Part shown: positions 1 through 8,565 of the stretch, one piece after another | Position numbering within the stretch: position 1 is the stretch's first letter | Layout of the letters: every line of letters starts with the position of its first letter | Origin: Vibrio gallicus | GTDB lineage: Bacteria > Pseudomonadota > Gammaproteobacteria > Enterobacterales > Vibrionaceae | DNA length: 64,000 bases | Assembly: GCF_024346875.1 (NCBI RefSeq) | Contig: NZ_AP024871.1 | Span: forward strand, 2,294,001 to 2,358,000 | Direction: 5' to 3' | Notes under the pieces: generated by a model | Database searches by the model: none | Seen by the model: only the letters and a program-made list of their open reading frames with translations | Told to the model about the DNA's origin: nothing | Position numbers and translations under genes: made by a program

Positions 1-1038
1 GCAGATCTAAAGGGAGTCACAGGTGAAATTACTCGCCAACAAAAGAATCTAGTTCAACAACAAAAAGATCTAGATAAACTGCAAAAGCAACTCAAAACAG
101 ACGAGCTTGCGATAGCAAATGCCACTAAGAAACTGAAACAAACTCAGTCAACATTAAAGTATTCACAAAGCAATGCTCGTAAATTCCAAGCTGAATACGA
201 CGATCTAGTCAGACAAACTAAGCAACAAACGCAAGACCTTAAGAAATTGGTCAAGGCGTATTACATGATGCAATCCAATGCTAAGTTAGATAACTTTTTA
301 AGCCAAGATAGCGCCCAAGAAAAAGATAGAATGAGTCAATACTATCAACATCTTGCTATTAAACGCACCGAAGCAATTGAAAGGCTTAAGCAGACAAACG
401 AAGCACTTCAACAGAAAAACCAACAACTGCTTGCTGAGCAACAGCAAATTAAAGGACTACTCAATGAGCAGTCAAATCAGCTAGCTAAGTTGAAGAAATC
501 ACAATCAAGCCGCAAAGGCACTGTGGCTAAGTTTCGACGCAACATTAAAGGCGATACTGCACACCTCAATGAGTTAAAGCGAAATGAAGCTCGTCTAAAA
601 GCAGAAATTGCCAAAGCCGCCAAACGAAACTCCGTACCTATGGATGGTCTAGCGAAACAGCGAGGCAAGCTTCCATGGCCAATTAAGGGTCGCGTTCTGC
701 ATCGGTATGGTTCAACTCAAAGTGGCCAAGTAGACTGGAAAGGTATTGTTATTAATGCCAACTATGAACAACCAGTAAAAGCAGTTTATCCGGGCAAAGT
801 CGTATTTGCTGATTATCTGCGCGGTTATGGTTTAGTTATGCTCATAGACCACGGCAAAGGCGATATGACCTTATATGGCTATAACCAAGTTCTCACCAAA
901 AAAGAAGGCGACAAAGTTACCGCAGGAGAAACCATAGCTCTTGCCGGCGACACTGGTGGTCAAAATCGCGCGTCTGTTTACTTTGAGCTAAGGCGTAACA
1001 GCCGTACTCAGAACCCACAACGCTGGTTGAAGAAATAA
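1..1038 (+). CDS. envC: Murein hydrolase activator EnvC (5' end outside window)
   Basis: The reading frame is open from base 1, so the N-terminus and any signal peptide lie outside the window. About the first 200 visible residues are Gln/Lys/Leu-rich coiled coil. The last ~120 residues form a LytM/peptidase-M23-like domain (GKVVFADYLRGYGLVMLIDHG). The usual zinc ligands are missing: the position of the catalytic HxH reads LYGYN. This is the hallmark of EnvC, which does not cut peptidoglycan but activates periplasmic amidases at the division septum. Convergent with zapB, another division gene, and followed at once by a strong hairpin. A catalytically active M23 peptidase is unlikely for that reason. 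Confidence 0.93.
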   Translation, partial: ADLKGVTGEITRQQKNLVQQQKDLDKLQKQLKTDELAIANATKKLKQTQSTLKYSQSNARKFQAEYDDLVRQTKQQTQDLKKLVKAYYMMQSNAKLDNFLSQDSAQEKDRMSQYYQHLAIKRTEAIERLKQTNEALQQKNQQLLAEQQQIKGLLNEQSNQLAKLKKSQSSRKGTVAKFRRNIKGDTAHLNELKRNEARLKAEIAKAAKRNSVPMDGLAKQRGKLPWPIKGRVLHRYGSTQSGQVDWKGIVINANYEQPVKAVYPGKVVFADYLRGYGLVMLIDHGKGDMTLYGYNQVLTKKEGDKVTAGETIALAGDTGGQNRASVYFELRRNSRTQNPQRWLKK

Positions 1039-1076
1039 AAAAAGAGCCGACTACTTTTCATAGTCGGCTCTTTTTT
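1037..1076. terminator. Bidirectional terminator between envC and zapB
   Basis: A-tract, an 11-bp perfect stem (AGAGCCGACTA with TAGTCGGCTCT), a 7-nt loop and a T-tract. It has the U-tract on both strands, so it can end both convergent genes. Confidence 0.9.
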
Positions 1077-1089
1077 AGAATTCTGTGGT

Positions 1090-1335
1090 TTATTCCACTT
1101 CTTCCATTTTACCTAGCATGTTGCGAATGCGCTCTTGCCATTGATCGTGCTCAGATTGAACCTGACGAGCACGCTCTTCTGATTGCACTTTCTCATTGCG
1201 TAGCTGCTCAGCTTCATTTGCTAGTTGTTGCTTTTGCTCTTTTAGCTCATCAACTTCCATTTGAAGCAAAGTAATTGTGTCGACTGCTGTCTGTACTTTT
1301 GCTTCTAGTTTTTCCAATACTTCTAAAGACATCAT
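1090..1335 (-). CDS. zapB: Cell division protein ZapB
   Basis: A short (80-81 aa) protein that is almost entirely heptad-rich coiled coil, beginning [14 protein letters not shown], as in ZapB. ZapB is a cytoplasmic, FtsZ-ring-associated factor that works through ZapA. The frame opens with two Met codons in a row; the family usually begins at the second (1332). An AGGTAGG ribosome site precedes them. Transcribed towards envC and ended by the shared terminator. Confidence 0.93.
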   Translation of the reverse strand: MMSLEVLEKLEAKVQTAVDTITLLQMEVDELKEQKQQLANEAEQLRNEKVQSEERARQVQSEHDQWQERIRNMLGKMEEVE

Positions 1336-1513
1336 GACCTACCTAGTTCCTTAATCGTTTAATAACCAAGCCCAATCTACCCTTGAGTAAAATACTATCT
1401 ACTTGGTTTTAGATCTAACTTACGCTCCATTCTACTCACAGCCATGTATATAAACACACCTAAAACTCTATTTTCAGTTCAAGTGAATAAAAAAACAGCG
1501 ATCTTAATCATAT

Positions 1514-1534
1514 TTTGACATCCACGAAGTCAAA
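1514..1534. promoter_or_regulatory. Inverted repeat upstream of glpX
   Basis: TTTGAC-N9-GTCAAA in the 334-bp zapB-glpX spacer. The left arm includes a TTGACA -35-like hexamer. It could be an operator or simply part of the promoter; the binding protein is unknown. Nothing else recognisable was seen in this spacer. Confidence 0.35.
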
Positions 1535-1669
1535 CAACACCGTAAAGCTCTACAAATTCTAAAAACACTGCTAGTGAACTCAAATTCACCCCAACAACGC
1601 AAACGTTTTCTTCTCTCTATGCTAAAATCGCGCCGAATAGAATTTAACCTTAACCACATTGGAGTAGAT

Positions 1670-2677
1670 ATGAAACGCGATTTAGCGATGGCATTTTCTC
1701 GTGTAACAGAAGGGGCAGCCCTAGCCGGTTATAAATGGCTTGGCCGTGGGGATAAAAATGCCGCTGATGGCGCCGCTGTAGAAGTTATGCGCTGCTTGCT
1801 CAATAAAACAGATATTGCTGGTGAGATCGTCATTGGTGAAGGTGAGATAGATGATGCTCCAATGCTATATATTGGCGAAAATGTTGGCTTAGGTGGTGAT
1901 GCTGTAGATATTGCTGTTGACCCTATTGAAGGCACTCGAATGACAGCTATGGGTCAATCTAATGCTCTGGCCGTTCTTGCCGCAGGTGAAAAAGGTAGCT
2001 TCTTAAAAGCTCCAGATATGTATATGGAGAAATTGGTTGTAGGCCCTGGCGCCAAAGGACATATCGACCTCAACAAGCCTCTTGAAGAGAACCTAAAGAA
2101 TATTGCAAAGGCGCTTGGTAAAAGCCTCGATCAATTAACTGTCACAACCCTAGCTAAACCTCGCCATGACCAAGTTATTGCAGAGATGCAAGCCATGGGT
2201 GTTCGAGTATTTGCCGTGCCAGACGGTGATGTTGCCGCTTCTATTCTAACCTGTATGCCTGACAGCGAAGTTGACGCCATGTACTGCATCGGCGGGGCTC
2301 CTGAAGGTGTGGTATCAGCAGCAGTTATCCGCGCTCTCGATGGCGATATGCATGGTCGTCTACTGCCTCGTCATGAAGTAAAAGGCGATACCCCTGAAAA
2401 CCGTACTCATGGTGAGCTAGAGCTTTCTCGCTGCCAAGAGATGGGTGTTGAAGCAAACCGAGTTCTGAGCATGTCCGATATGGCTCAAAGCGACAATATC
2501 GTATTCTCTGCGACTGGGATAACTAAAGGCGATTTACTTGAAGGCATTACGCGTCAGGGTAATATAGCGACCACTGAAACCCTGCTAATCCGTGGTAAGT
2601 GTCGAACTATTCGCCGCATCAAATCAATCCACTATTTGGATCGTAAAGATAAAGACGTACTTCATCACCTTATTTAA
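1670..2677 (+). CDS. glpX: Class II fructose-1,6-bisphosphatase GlpX
   Basis: 335 aa from the ATG at 1670, which has a GGAG site 6 nt upstream and gives the normal family length; a longer frame back to 1574 has no such support. The protein carries the lithium-sensitive phosphatase signature DPIEGT (near residue 85) and acidic metal ligands in GEIDDAPML. It removes the 1-phosphate of fructose 1,6-bisphosphate in the cytoplasm during gluconeogenesis, the reverse of the PfkA step encoded at 4757-5719. The gene stands alone, followed by its own terminator. Confidence 0.95.
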   Translation: MKRDLAMAFSRVTEGAALAGYKWLGRGDKNAADGAAVEVMRCLLNKTDIAGEIVIGEGEIDDAPMLYIGENVGLGGDAVDIAVDPIEGTRMTAMGQSNALAVLAAGEKGSFLKAPDMYMEKLVVGPGAKGHIDLNKPLEENLKNIAKALGKSLDQLTVTTLAKPRHDQVIAEMQAMGVRVFAVPDGDVAASILTCMPDSEVDAMYCIGGAPEGVVSAAVIRALDGDMHGRLLPRHEVKGDTPENRTHGELELSRCQEMGVEANRVLSMSDMAQSDNIVFSATGITKGDLLEGITRQGNIATTETLLIRGKCRTIRRIKSIHYLDRKDKDVLHHLI

Positions 2678-2693
2678 GTAAGTTACATTATAT

Positions 2694-2735
2694 AAAAAGA
2701 GGGTTTCTATATTGCTATAAGAAACCCTCTTTTTA
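2694..2735 (+). terminator. glpX terminator
   Basis: Stem AAAGAGGGTTTCT / AGAAACCCTCTTT with a short loop and trailing T residues, directly after glpX. It is also followed by T residues on the minus strand, so it may serve the convergent DUF805 gene too. Confidence 0.85.
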
Positions 2736-2759
2736 GTTAAACCATAAGCAGGGGCTTCA

Positions 2760-3185
2760 CTAAGACATAAACGGCTTACCAAAGCGATTCTCACCATCGC
2801 TGCCTTTTAACAAACCGCACTCAATGAAGATCCAAGCCCCGCAGGCAAGTGCAATAAACGAGAGTATTGGCGCCAGCATACTATCAGTCATAACTACTTG
2901 CTCTCCGGCAGGTACTAGCGCCCTTCCTATAATGAGCGGGATGTTGAGCACCAGCATCCAAGTGCTTTTATTCCGATCATGCCAACGCTTCGCCGTGATA
3001 GCTAAATCGGGAATCAGCAAAACCACAAGTAAAATAGGCATCACAGACATGGCAACTCCTGGAGAAGCCTTTGCAAGTAAGCCACCAAATAGTGCTAGCC
3101 CAAAGTAATAACACAGGTTCCATATCCAAAACTGCTTGCGGCCAACTCGACCATGGAAAGAAAACAGTAATTGAGTAAGATTCAT
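2760..3185 (-). CDS. DUF805 family inner-membrane protein
   Basis: 141 aa, opening MNLTQLLFSFHGRVGRKQFW, which is the conserved start of DUF805 proteins (a short amphipathic stretch with G-R-x-G-R-x-x-[FY]-W), followed by about four hydrophobic segments and the internal KRWHDRNKS motif typical of the family. No biochemical role is established for DUF805. Single gene, convergent with glpX; it has no visible link to its neighbours. Confidence 0.8.
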   Translation of the reverse strand: MNLTQLLFSFHGRVGRKQFWIWNLCYYFGLALFGGLLAKASPGVAMSVMPILLVVLLIPDLAITAKRWHDRNKSTWMLVLNIPLIIGRALVPAGEQVVMTDSMLAPILSFIALACGAWIFIECGLLKGSDGENRFGKPFMS

Positions 3186-3257
3186 TTTTCCCTCAAATAA
3201 AATTTAGACACAGTGAGATATTACCGATTGGTTATATGAAAGGTGTCCCTCAACCAT

Positions 3258-3608
3258 CTAGATATTACTGACCTTTTGAAAGCAGTCACGATTCATATCT
3301 CGCACGTTAACCGTCAAGCTTTCAACCCAATCAGAGCTTCGCGTCAATACCTGAATCAGCTCTCGCGATAAGGCGCGTTTTTGCTCTTCAGTTCGACCGC
3401 TCAATAACTCAACAGTGACATGAATAAAGTTTGCATCATCTTCTTGCTCTCCAACGAGCCAGGTATGACAGCGTAAAGCTCTTGATTTAATAGAAGCTGC
3501 ATCAAATAATCCACTATCTAACATGACTTGATGAATGTCCTGCAACAAGCCTTGCACATTCAGCCTATCTTCTATTGGTTGTGTGTATTCCATTACCAAA
3601 TTCGGCAT
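3258..3608 (-). CDS. 5-carboxymethyl-2-hydroxymuconate isomerase-family protein
   Basis: 116 aa from the ATG at 3608 (GGAG site 5 nt upstream); a longer frame to 3686 is not needed. The start Met-Pro leaves an N-terminal proline after Met removal, the catalytic base in this tautomerase-like family (CHMI, homoprotocatechuate pathway). The body (MEYTQPIEDRLNVQGLLQDIHQ, HVTVELLSGRTEEQKRALS) matches that fold. No other aromatic-degradation genes are nearby, so the true substrate may differ. Confidence 0.75.
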   Translation of the reverse strand: MPNLVMEYTQPIEDRLNVQGLLQDIHQVMLDSGLFDAASIKSRALRCHTWLVGEQEDDANFIHVTVELLSGRTEEQKRALSRELIQVLTRSSDWVESLTVNVRDMNRDCFQKVSNI

Positions 3609-3805
3609 ACGATCTCCTTTTGTATACAAAAGTAACCTCAACATATTGTTTAAGGGCACTTTGGTATACACTCTTCTACCATACACTAGGCACTACATAT
3701 TGAGATATACAGCCAAAGAATTTGCCTACGAGATCACTCAAGTCCTACGCTTTTAGATTAAGCTTGTGCGACATGATTAAAGTCATGGTTTATACTCTGT
3801 TTCTG

Positions 3806-3830
3806 TTATATTTTTTCATTCAAATCGTAT
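3806..3830 (+). promoter_or_regulatory. Probable tpiA promoter region
   Basis: AT-rich spacer upstream of tpiA. An extended -10-like element (TGGTTTATACT, about 3787-3797) lies just before a strongly AT-rich leader. Assignment rests on sequence resemblance only. Confidence 0.35.
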
Positions 3831-3861
3831 ATTTTTTACTAATTTAAGAAGGGAGTATTTT

Positions 3862-4632
3862 ATGCGTCGTCCTGTAGTTATGGGTAACTGGAAATTAAAC
3901 GGTAGCAAAGAGATGGTTGTTGATTTGCTAACAGGTCTTAATGCTGAACTAGAAGGTGTAACAGGCGTTGACGTAGCCGTTGCTCCACCAGCACTTTATA
4001 TTGACCTTGCTGAGCGCACACTAACTAACGAAGGTAGTGCAATCATTCTAGGTGCTCAAAACACTGACATTAATAACCAAGGTGCATTCACTGGTGATAT
4101 GTCTCCAGCAATGCTGAAAGATTTTGGTGCAACTCACATCATTATTGGTCACTCTGAGCGTCGTGAATATCACAACGAATCTAACGAATTTATTGCTAAG
4201 AAATTTGGTTTCCTAAAAGAGAACGACCTAACACCTGTTTTCTGTATCGGTGAAACTGATGCTCAAAACGAAGCTGGTGAAACTGAAGCGGTAATTGCTA
4301 GCCAAGTAAATGCTGTAATCGATGCGCTAGGCATTGAAGCACTTGAAGGCGCTATCGTTGCATACGAACCTATCTGGGCAATCGGTACTGGCAAAGCAGC
4401 AACAGCTGATGATGCACAGCGCATTCATGCTTCTATCCGCGCACTTATTGCAGAGAAAAGTCAAGCAATCGCTGAGCAACTAATCATCCAATACGGTGGT
4501 TCTGTTAAACCAGAAAATGCAGCTTCTTACTTTGCACAACCAGATATCGATGGTGCACTTGTAGGTGGCGCAGCTCTTGACGCGAAAAGCTTTGCAGCAA
4601 TCGCAAAAGCAGCAGCACAAGCAAAGGCTTAA
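3862..4632 (+). CDS. tpiA: Triosephosphate isomerase
   Basis: 256 aa, full length. All catalytic parts are visible: GNWKLNG (Lys11), IIGHSERR (electrophile His), and [14 protein letters not shown] (catalytic Glu and flexible loop 6). It interconverts dihydroxyacetone phosphate and glyceraldehyde 3-phosphate in the cytoplasm. The AAGGGAG ribosome site is strong and the codons are those of a highly expressed gene. Flanked by pfkA on the opposite strand and near glpX, so three glycolytic/gluconeogenic steps are encoded within 4 kb. Confidence 0.98.
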   Translation: MRRPVVMGNWKLNGSKEMVVDLLTGLNAELEGVTGVDVAVAPPALYIDLAERTLTNEGSAIILGAQNTDINNQGAFTGDMSPAMLKDFGATHIIIGHSERREYHNESNEFIAKKFGFLKENDLTPVFCIGETDAQNEAGETEAVIASQVNAVIDALGIEALEGAIVAYEPIWAIGTGKAATADDAQRIHASIRALIAEKSQAIAEQLIIQYGGSVKPENAASYFAQPDIDGALVGGAALDAKSFAAIAKAAAQAKA

Positions 4633-4667
4633 TCACTAAGCCTATTTATGTGAGCAATAATTTTTTT

Positions 4668-4696
4668 TAGGTCAGCACTTTGCTGACCTTTTTTAT
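4668..4696 (+). terminator. tpiA terminator
   Basis: AGGTCAGC-AC-TTTGCTGACCT-type stem-loop followed by TTTTTT, 36 bp after the tpiA stop. Confidence 0.85.
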
Positions 4697-4703
4697 ACCC
4701 ATA

Positions 4704-4733
4704 AAAAAACCGCCACAAAAGTGACGGTCTGAT
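4704..4733 (-). terminator. pfkA terminator
   Basis: Read on the minus strand: ACCGTCAC-TTTT-GTGGCGGT followed by seven T residues, just downstream of pfkA. Confidence 0.82.
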
Positions 4734-4756
4734 AGCGACAAATTATGAGCTAAAAA

Positions 4757-5719
4757 CTAGAATAGCTCGTCTGCAACTAGGTATAGGTCATCACGTACTG
4801 GACGACGCATATTTTCAATAGCATCAATAATATCGTGGTGTACTAGTTCTTCTTTTTGAATACCAACACAACGACCACCATGACCTTCCATAAGCAGATG
4901 TACCGCATAGTTGCCCATGCGTGATGCCAATACTCGGTCAAAAGCAGTTGGACGACCACCACGCTGGATATGACCCAGTACAGTAGCGCGAGTCTCGCGG
5001 CCTGTGGCTGTCTCGATGTCTTTCGCTAGTTCATTCGCGTCAAACATAAGCTCAGTTAGGGCAATGATTGCATGCTTCTTGCCTTTCTCTATCCCTTCTT
5101 CAATCGCTTGAATAAGGTCTTCTTTACTCCAACTACGCTCAGGAGTAATGATGTATTCACAACCGCCAGCAATCGCAGACATTAGAGCAAGATCACCACA
5201 GTGACGCCCCATAATTTCAACGATAGAGATACGCTGGTGAGATGAAGATGTATCGCGTAAGCGGTCAATAGCATCAATTACTGTGTTTAATGCAGTTAGA
5301 TAGCCGATGGTATAATCGGTACCTGCGATATCGTTATCGATAGTGCCCGGTAAACCGATACATGGGTAGCCCATTTCAGTCAGTTTCTTAGCACCCATAT
5401 ATGAGCCATCACCACCAATAACCACTAGCGCTTCAATGCCGTGCTTATTCAAGTTCTCAATGGCTTTCTGACGTACTGCCTCATCTTTAAATTCAGGAAA
5501 TCTCGCTGAACCTAAGAAAGTACCACCTTTATTGATCACATCTGAAACACTTGAACGTCCCAGCTTTTCAATACGGTCTTCATACAGACCTAAATAACCA
5601 TCATGTACACCATATACCTCTAAGCCTTTACTTAGAGCAGTGCGAACAACGCCTCGTACTGCAGCGTTCATTCCGGGAGCATCTCCCCCACTAGTTAATA
5701 CACCGATTTTTTTAATCAT
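4757..5719 (-). CDS. pfkA: ATP-dependent 6-phosphofructokinase
   Basis: 320 aa from the ATG at 5719 ([20 protein letters not shown]), the normal PfkA length; an upstream in-frame Met would add 19 unsupported residues. Contains the ATP-binding GGDGS, the fructose-6-phosphate-binding and catalytic PGTIDND, and the [10 protein letters not shown] region. It commits fructose 6-phosphate to glycolysis; in the bacterial enzyme family it is activated by ADP and inhibited by phosphoenolpyruvate. The gene is monocistronic with its own terminator and opposes GlpX in direction of flux. Confidence 0.97.
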   Translation of the reverse strand: MIKKIGVLTSGGDAPGMNAAVRGVVRTALSKGLEVYGVHDGYLGLYEDRIEKLGRSSVSDVINKGGTFLGSARFPEFKDEAVRQKAIENLNKHGIEALVVIGGDGSYMGAKKLTEMGYPCIGLPGTIDNDIAGTDYTIGYLTALNTVIDAIDRLRDTSSSHQRISIVEIMGRHCGDLALMSAIAGGCEYIITPERSWSKEDLIQAIEEGIEKGKKHAIIALTELMFDANELAKDIETATGRETRATVLGHIQRGGRPTAFDRVLASRMGNYAVHLLMEGHGGRCVGIQKEELVHHDIIDAIENMRRPVRDDLYLVADELF

Positions 5720-5940
5720 GTTAGCCCTCTGTTCTGGGATAGATTTATTAGAAATTTTAAAACGCCAAAATGGCAAAAGTTCAATAGCTGTGGTGCGATT
5801 CCCCTATAGATCGTTTATTCACAACAGCTAAAAATTCAATTTGGTAAGAATAATACATACCATTTGTTTCTTAAATTGATATTAAAATCAGACTAAATTC
5901 TGAGTTTAATTCAACTGTAAAATAGTTATAACTAGCAAAG

Positions 5941-6858
5941 CTACCACGGTTGTTGCTTCTGATGTAGCTCTTTATCATTTAGCAATGACGCTGGGTCTTG
6001 ATGTACAAATACATCACTACCAGGAAAGCACTCCTCGAGTTTATCTTCTACCATGTCTGCGATTCTATGCGCCTCAATTAAAGGTAGATGATCATCTAAC
6101 TCAAGATGAAGCTGTATAAAGCGAGTTGGTCCAGACATTCTGGTTCTCAATTGATGCATACCCTCTACACCCTCTACACCCTCTACAGCATTCACTGCTT
6201 CCCGAATCTGTTGTAGTTCCTCTTCAGGCAGTTGCCTATCTAGTAGTGTCTGAATCGCGGTATGAACCATCTTAAAAGCACTAACTAGAATAAAAACCCC
6301 TATGCCTATCGCAAATACGGCATCGGCTTGGCCTAAACCATACATACTCAGTCCTATCGCTAATAAAATAGCCATATTCATATACAGATCACTTTGGTAG
6401 TGCAGCGAGTCGGCGGCAATAGCCTGACTACCTGTTTTCGCGACTACATACTTTTGAAACTGCACCAAGACAAAGGTCACGGCTATCGCAAATAAACTGA
6501 CGTAGATCCCCATCTCTGGTTGCTTTAAGGCTTCTGGCCGAAAGAAGCGATCTACACCATTTAGTATTAAGAAGAAGGCGGAGCCTGAAATAAACATAGC
6601 TTGCGCGAGAGCGGCTAGTGATTCGGCCTTCCCGTGCCCAAACGTATGTTCACTGTCTGCTGGTTGCAAAGCGTATCTCAAAACCAACAGGTTCACAGTT
6701 GATGCTGCAATATCTAATAAAGAATCGATCAAAGATGCAAGCAAGCTCACAGAGCCGGTCTTCCACCACGCCATGATTTTGACTACAAGCAGTAAACTCG
6801 CAACTATAGTCGCCGCCCATGCAGCAGTGGTGACTAATTTTTTATATTCTGGCTTCAT
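5941..6858 (-). CDS. fieF: Cation-diffusion-facilitator iron/zinc efflux pump FieF
   Basis: 305 aa with six predicted membrane segments and a cytoplasmic C-terminal domain. Metal-site motifs of the FieF/YiiP subfamily are present: [12 protein letters not shown] in TM2 and [14 protein letters not shown] following TM3, plus ADSLHYQSD in TM5. It exports Fe(II)/Zn(II) with proton antiport. The C-terminal domain begins with a tandem VEG-VEG-VEG microrepeat (from a 9-bp repeat at 6161-6187) where the E. coli protein has one comparable short turn; the frame is kept. Located next to pfkA, as in enterobacteria. Confidence 0.93.
   Translation of the reverse strand: MKPEYKKLVTTAAWAATIVASLLLVVKIMAWWKTGSVSLLASLIDSLLDIAASTVNLLVLRYALQPADSEHTFGHGKAESLAALAQAMFISGSAFFLILNGVDRFFRPEALKQPEMGIYVSLFAIAVTFVLVQFQKYVVAKTGSQAIAADSLHYQSDLYMNMAILLAIGLSMYGLGQADAVFAIGIGVFILVSAFKMVHTAIQTLLDRQLPEEELQQIREAVNAVEGVEGVEGMHQLRTRMSGPTRFIQLHLELDDHLPLIEAHRIADMVEDKLEECFPGSDVFVHQDPASLLNDKELHQKQQPW
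6161..6187. repeat. 9-bp tandem repeat x3 inside fieF
   Basis: Unit CCCTCTACA (plus-strand reading) three times head to tail. As it is a multiple of three it changes protein length without breaking frame. Confidence 0.9.
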
Positions 6859-6948
6859 GGTTACTGGAACTGTTGCTCTTTTCAGACTTAATTTCCATGA
6901 GATTATATACCTAAGTGGCTTGAAGCTACAGTAAATGAGAAACCTGAT

Positions 6949-7089
6949 ATGATGAATTGGCTACGCAAACTAATTAAACGCTATGACAAATGGTGTGTTT
7001 CTATGGGGCTTACTCCTGAACAAAAACGCAGCTGCGTGCCTTATCGGACGGATCCCCAAACTAAAAAACAAAACAGCACTACCGACTAA
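6949..7089 (+). CDS. DUF5363-like small protein
   Basis: 46 codons, [20 protein letters not shown]..., with an upstream GAGAAA. The core WLRKxIxRYDxWCxxMGLTPEQRRCCVPYRxDP pattern is that of the DUF5363 family of small Vibrionaceae proteins as I remember it. Basic, amphipathic start; function unknown. It lies between divergently placed fieF and the cpxP-like gene. Its last codons and stop overlap the minus-strand hairpin that ends the cpxP-like gene. Confidence 0.72.
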   Translation: MMNWLRKLIKRYDKWCVSMGLTPEQKRSCVPYRTDPQTKKQNSTTD

Positions 7090-7100
7090 GTCGATAGTGC
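7066..7100 (-). terminator. Terminator of the cpxP-like gene
   Basis: Minus-strand reading: AGCACTATCGACTTAGTCGGTAGTGCT-type stem-loop followed by a T-rich run (TGTTTTGTTTTTTAG). No T-tract on the plus strand, so it acts for the cpxP-like gene although it overlaps the 3' end of the DUF5363 gene. Confidence 0.78.
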
Positions 7101-7130
7101 TATAACAAAGTATAATTATTAAGCTTAAGG

Positions 7131-7634
7131 CTAGCCGTTGTTAGCTTGTTTTTTTTCCATTTTCTTTTGCATTTTTTGCTGACACTTTTGCATGCGCTTA
7201 TCTTGCATCTCAGTTAGCTTTTGCTTTTGCTCAGCGGTAAGCACGCTCATCATTCGATGCTGAGTACGCAGTTTTTCAACCTGACGCTCGGTACGTTGTG
7301 CCACCATTTCTTGAGCTAAACTTTGTGCCTGCTGCTCATTGAAGTCAGCCGCTAGCACCAAATCGCGCTCCTTTTGACGGTATGCCTGCATCTGCTCACG
7401 CTTTTGTGAGCCATTGTTCATTTTAGATGCCTTCTCATCTTGACGAATAGTCTTAAGCTCGGCTTTTTGGGCATCGGTAAGATCAAGCTTCTTGAAAGCT
7501 TGTTTCGACATCTCAACATCGCAACCGTGTCCACCCTTATTACCTTTTTCTCCGCCCTTAGCCATGACATTCGTTGCGCCAAAAGCCAGTGGAAGAACCA
7601 ATGCTGTAACCAACCATTTTTTAGAGATAGTCAT
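7131..7634 (-). CDS. cpxP: Periplasmic CpxP/Spy-family stress protein
   Basis: 167 aa from the ATG at 7634, preceded by AAGGG. A signal peptide ends near NVMA-KGG. The mature protein is highly charged and helical, with two LTxxQ-type motifs (LDLTDAQKAELKTIR and VLTAEQKQKLTEM), the signature of the CpxP/Spy fold. CpxP is a periplasmic chaperone and negative regulator of CpxA. The C-terminus is unusually Lys/Gln/Met-rich. Divergent from cpxRA across a spacer holding a perfect CpxR box, so feedback control by CpxR is expected. Confidence 0.88.
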   Translation of the reverse strand: MTISKKWLVTALVLPLAFGATNVMAKGGEKGNKGGHGCDVEMSKQAFKKLDLTDAQKAELKTIRQDEKASKMNNGSQKREQMQAYRQKERDLVLAADFNEQQAQSLAQEMVAQRTERQVEKLRTQHRMMSVLTAEQKQKLTEMQDKRMQKCQQKMQKKMEKKQANNG

Positions 7635-7800
7635 AATTTTACCCTTATCTGAATCTTTATTTTCAACATAACAGCGCATTACCATTTAGGATTAAAGCCA
7701 AGAAAAGTGTTTATAGATCTCAGAAACACGCTCTTTGCTCCCTCACGCCATCCATTAGCTTTAGAATAATAGTAGCCATGTAAAGCGCGGTCTGTGAAAC

Positions 7801-7815
7801 GTAAAGATAGGTAAA
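7801..7815. promoter_or_regulatory. CpxR box
   Basis: GTAAA-GATAG-GTAAA, an exact match to the GTAAA-N5-GTAAA consensus for CpxR, in the 247-bp spacer between divergent cpxP and cpxR. A further GTAAA lies at 7780-7784. Confidence 0.85.
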
Positions 7816-7881
7816 TCTCATCCGATAGCCTATTACTAACACGTAGAATTACCTTATCCGTAGTATTTAGAGATAGAACCT

Positions 7882-8565
7882 ATGCCACATATCCTATTAG
7901 TTGATGACGATATTGAATTAACCGCCCTTTTAGAAGATATCTTAACCTTTGAGGGATTTACCGTCTCACAAGCCCATAATGGATTCGAAGGATTAGAGGC
8001 TATTACAGAGGACATCGACTTAATTCTACTTGATATCATGATGCCAAAAATGAATGGCATGGAGATGCTAAAAAAACTCAGAGAACAATGGCAGACTCCG
8101 GTGCTATTCTTAACCGCTAAAGGTGATGAGATAGATAGAGTTATTGGCCTTGAACTTGGAGCGGATGATTTTCTTCCTAAGCCCTTTTCAGATAGAGAGT
8201 TACTTGCACGTATACGAGCTATCTTGCGTCGTACCCAGCATATCCCAACACAAACAACTACCGCCCAACATCAAGATCTAGTCATCAACAGTGGTGCACA
8301 AGAGGCTTACTGCCAGGATAAGTTAATTGACCTGACCAGTACCGAGTTCTCCTTGCTTGAATACTTTTTAAAATCCACAGGCACAGTTATAACCAAAGAA
8401 GCATTGAGCTTAGAGGTGCTAGGAAAGCGTTTATCTCCATTTGATCGAGCCATCGATATGCACGTGTCAAATCTAAGGAAAAAACTTCCACCACGCCCTG
8501 ATGGTAAACCTAGAATCAAAACCGTACGTGGTAAAGGCTATTTATTTGTTGAGGACAGATCATGA
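7882..8565 (+). CDS. cpxR: Envelope-stress response regulator CpxR
   Basis: 227 aa, OmpR/PhoB type. The receiver domain (about 1-115) has the acidic pair DDD (8-10), the phosphoacceptor Asp51 in LLLDIMMP and the conserved Lys in LPKPF. The C-terminal winged helix (about 130-225) ends with IKTVRGKGYLFV, typical of CpxR. It activates envelope quality-control genes when phosphorylated by CpxA. Overlaps cpxA by 4 bp (ATGA), so the two are translationally coupled. Confidence 0.96.
   Translation: MPHILLVDDDIELTALLEDILTFEGFTVSQAHNGFEGLEAITEDIDLILLDIMMPKMNGMEMLKKLREQWQTPVLFLTAKGDEIDRVIGLELGADDFLPKPFSDRELLARIRAILRRTQHIPTQTTTAQHQDLVINSGAQEAYCQDKLIDLTSTEFSLLEYFLKSTGTVITKEALSLEVLGKRLSPFDRAIDMHVSNLRKKLPPRPDGKPRIKTVRGKGYLFVEDRS

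Noticed and set aside
3862..5719. Operon of tpiA and pfkA
   Set aside because: The genes are convergent and each has its own terminator.
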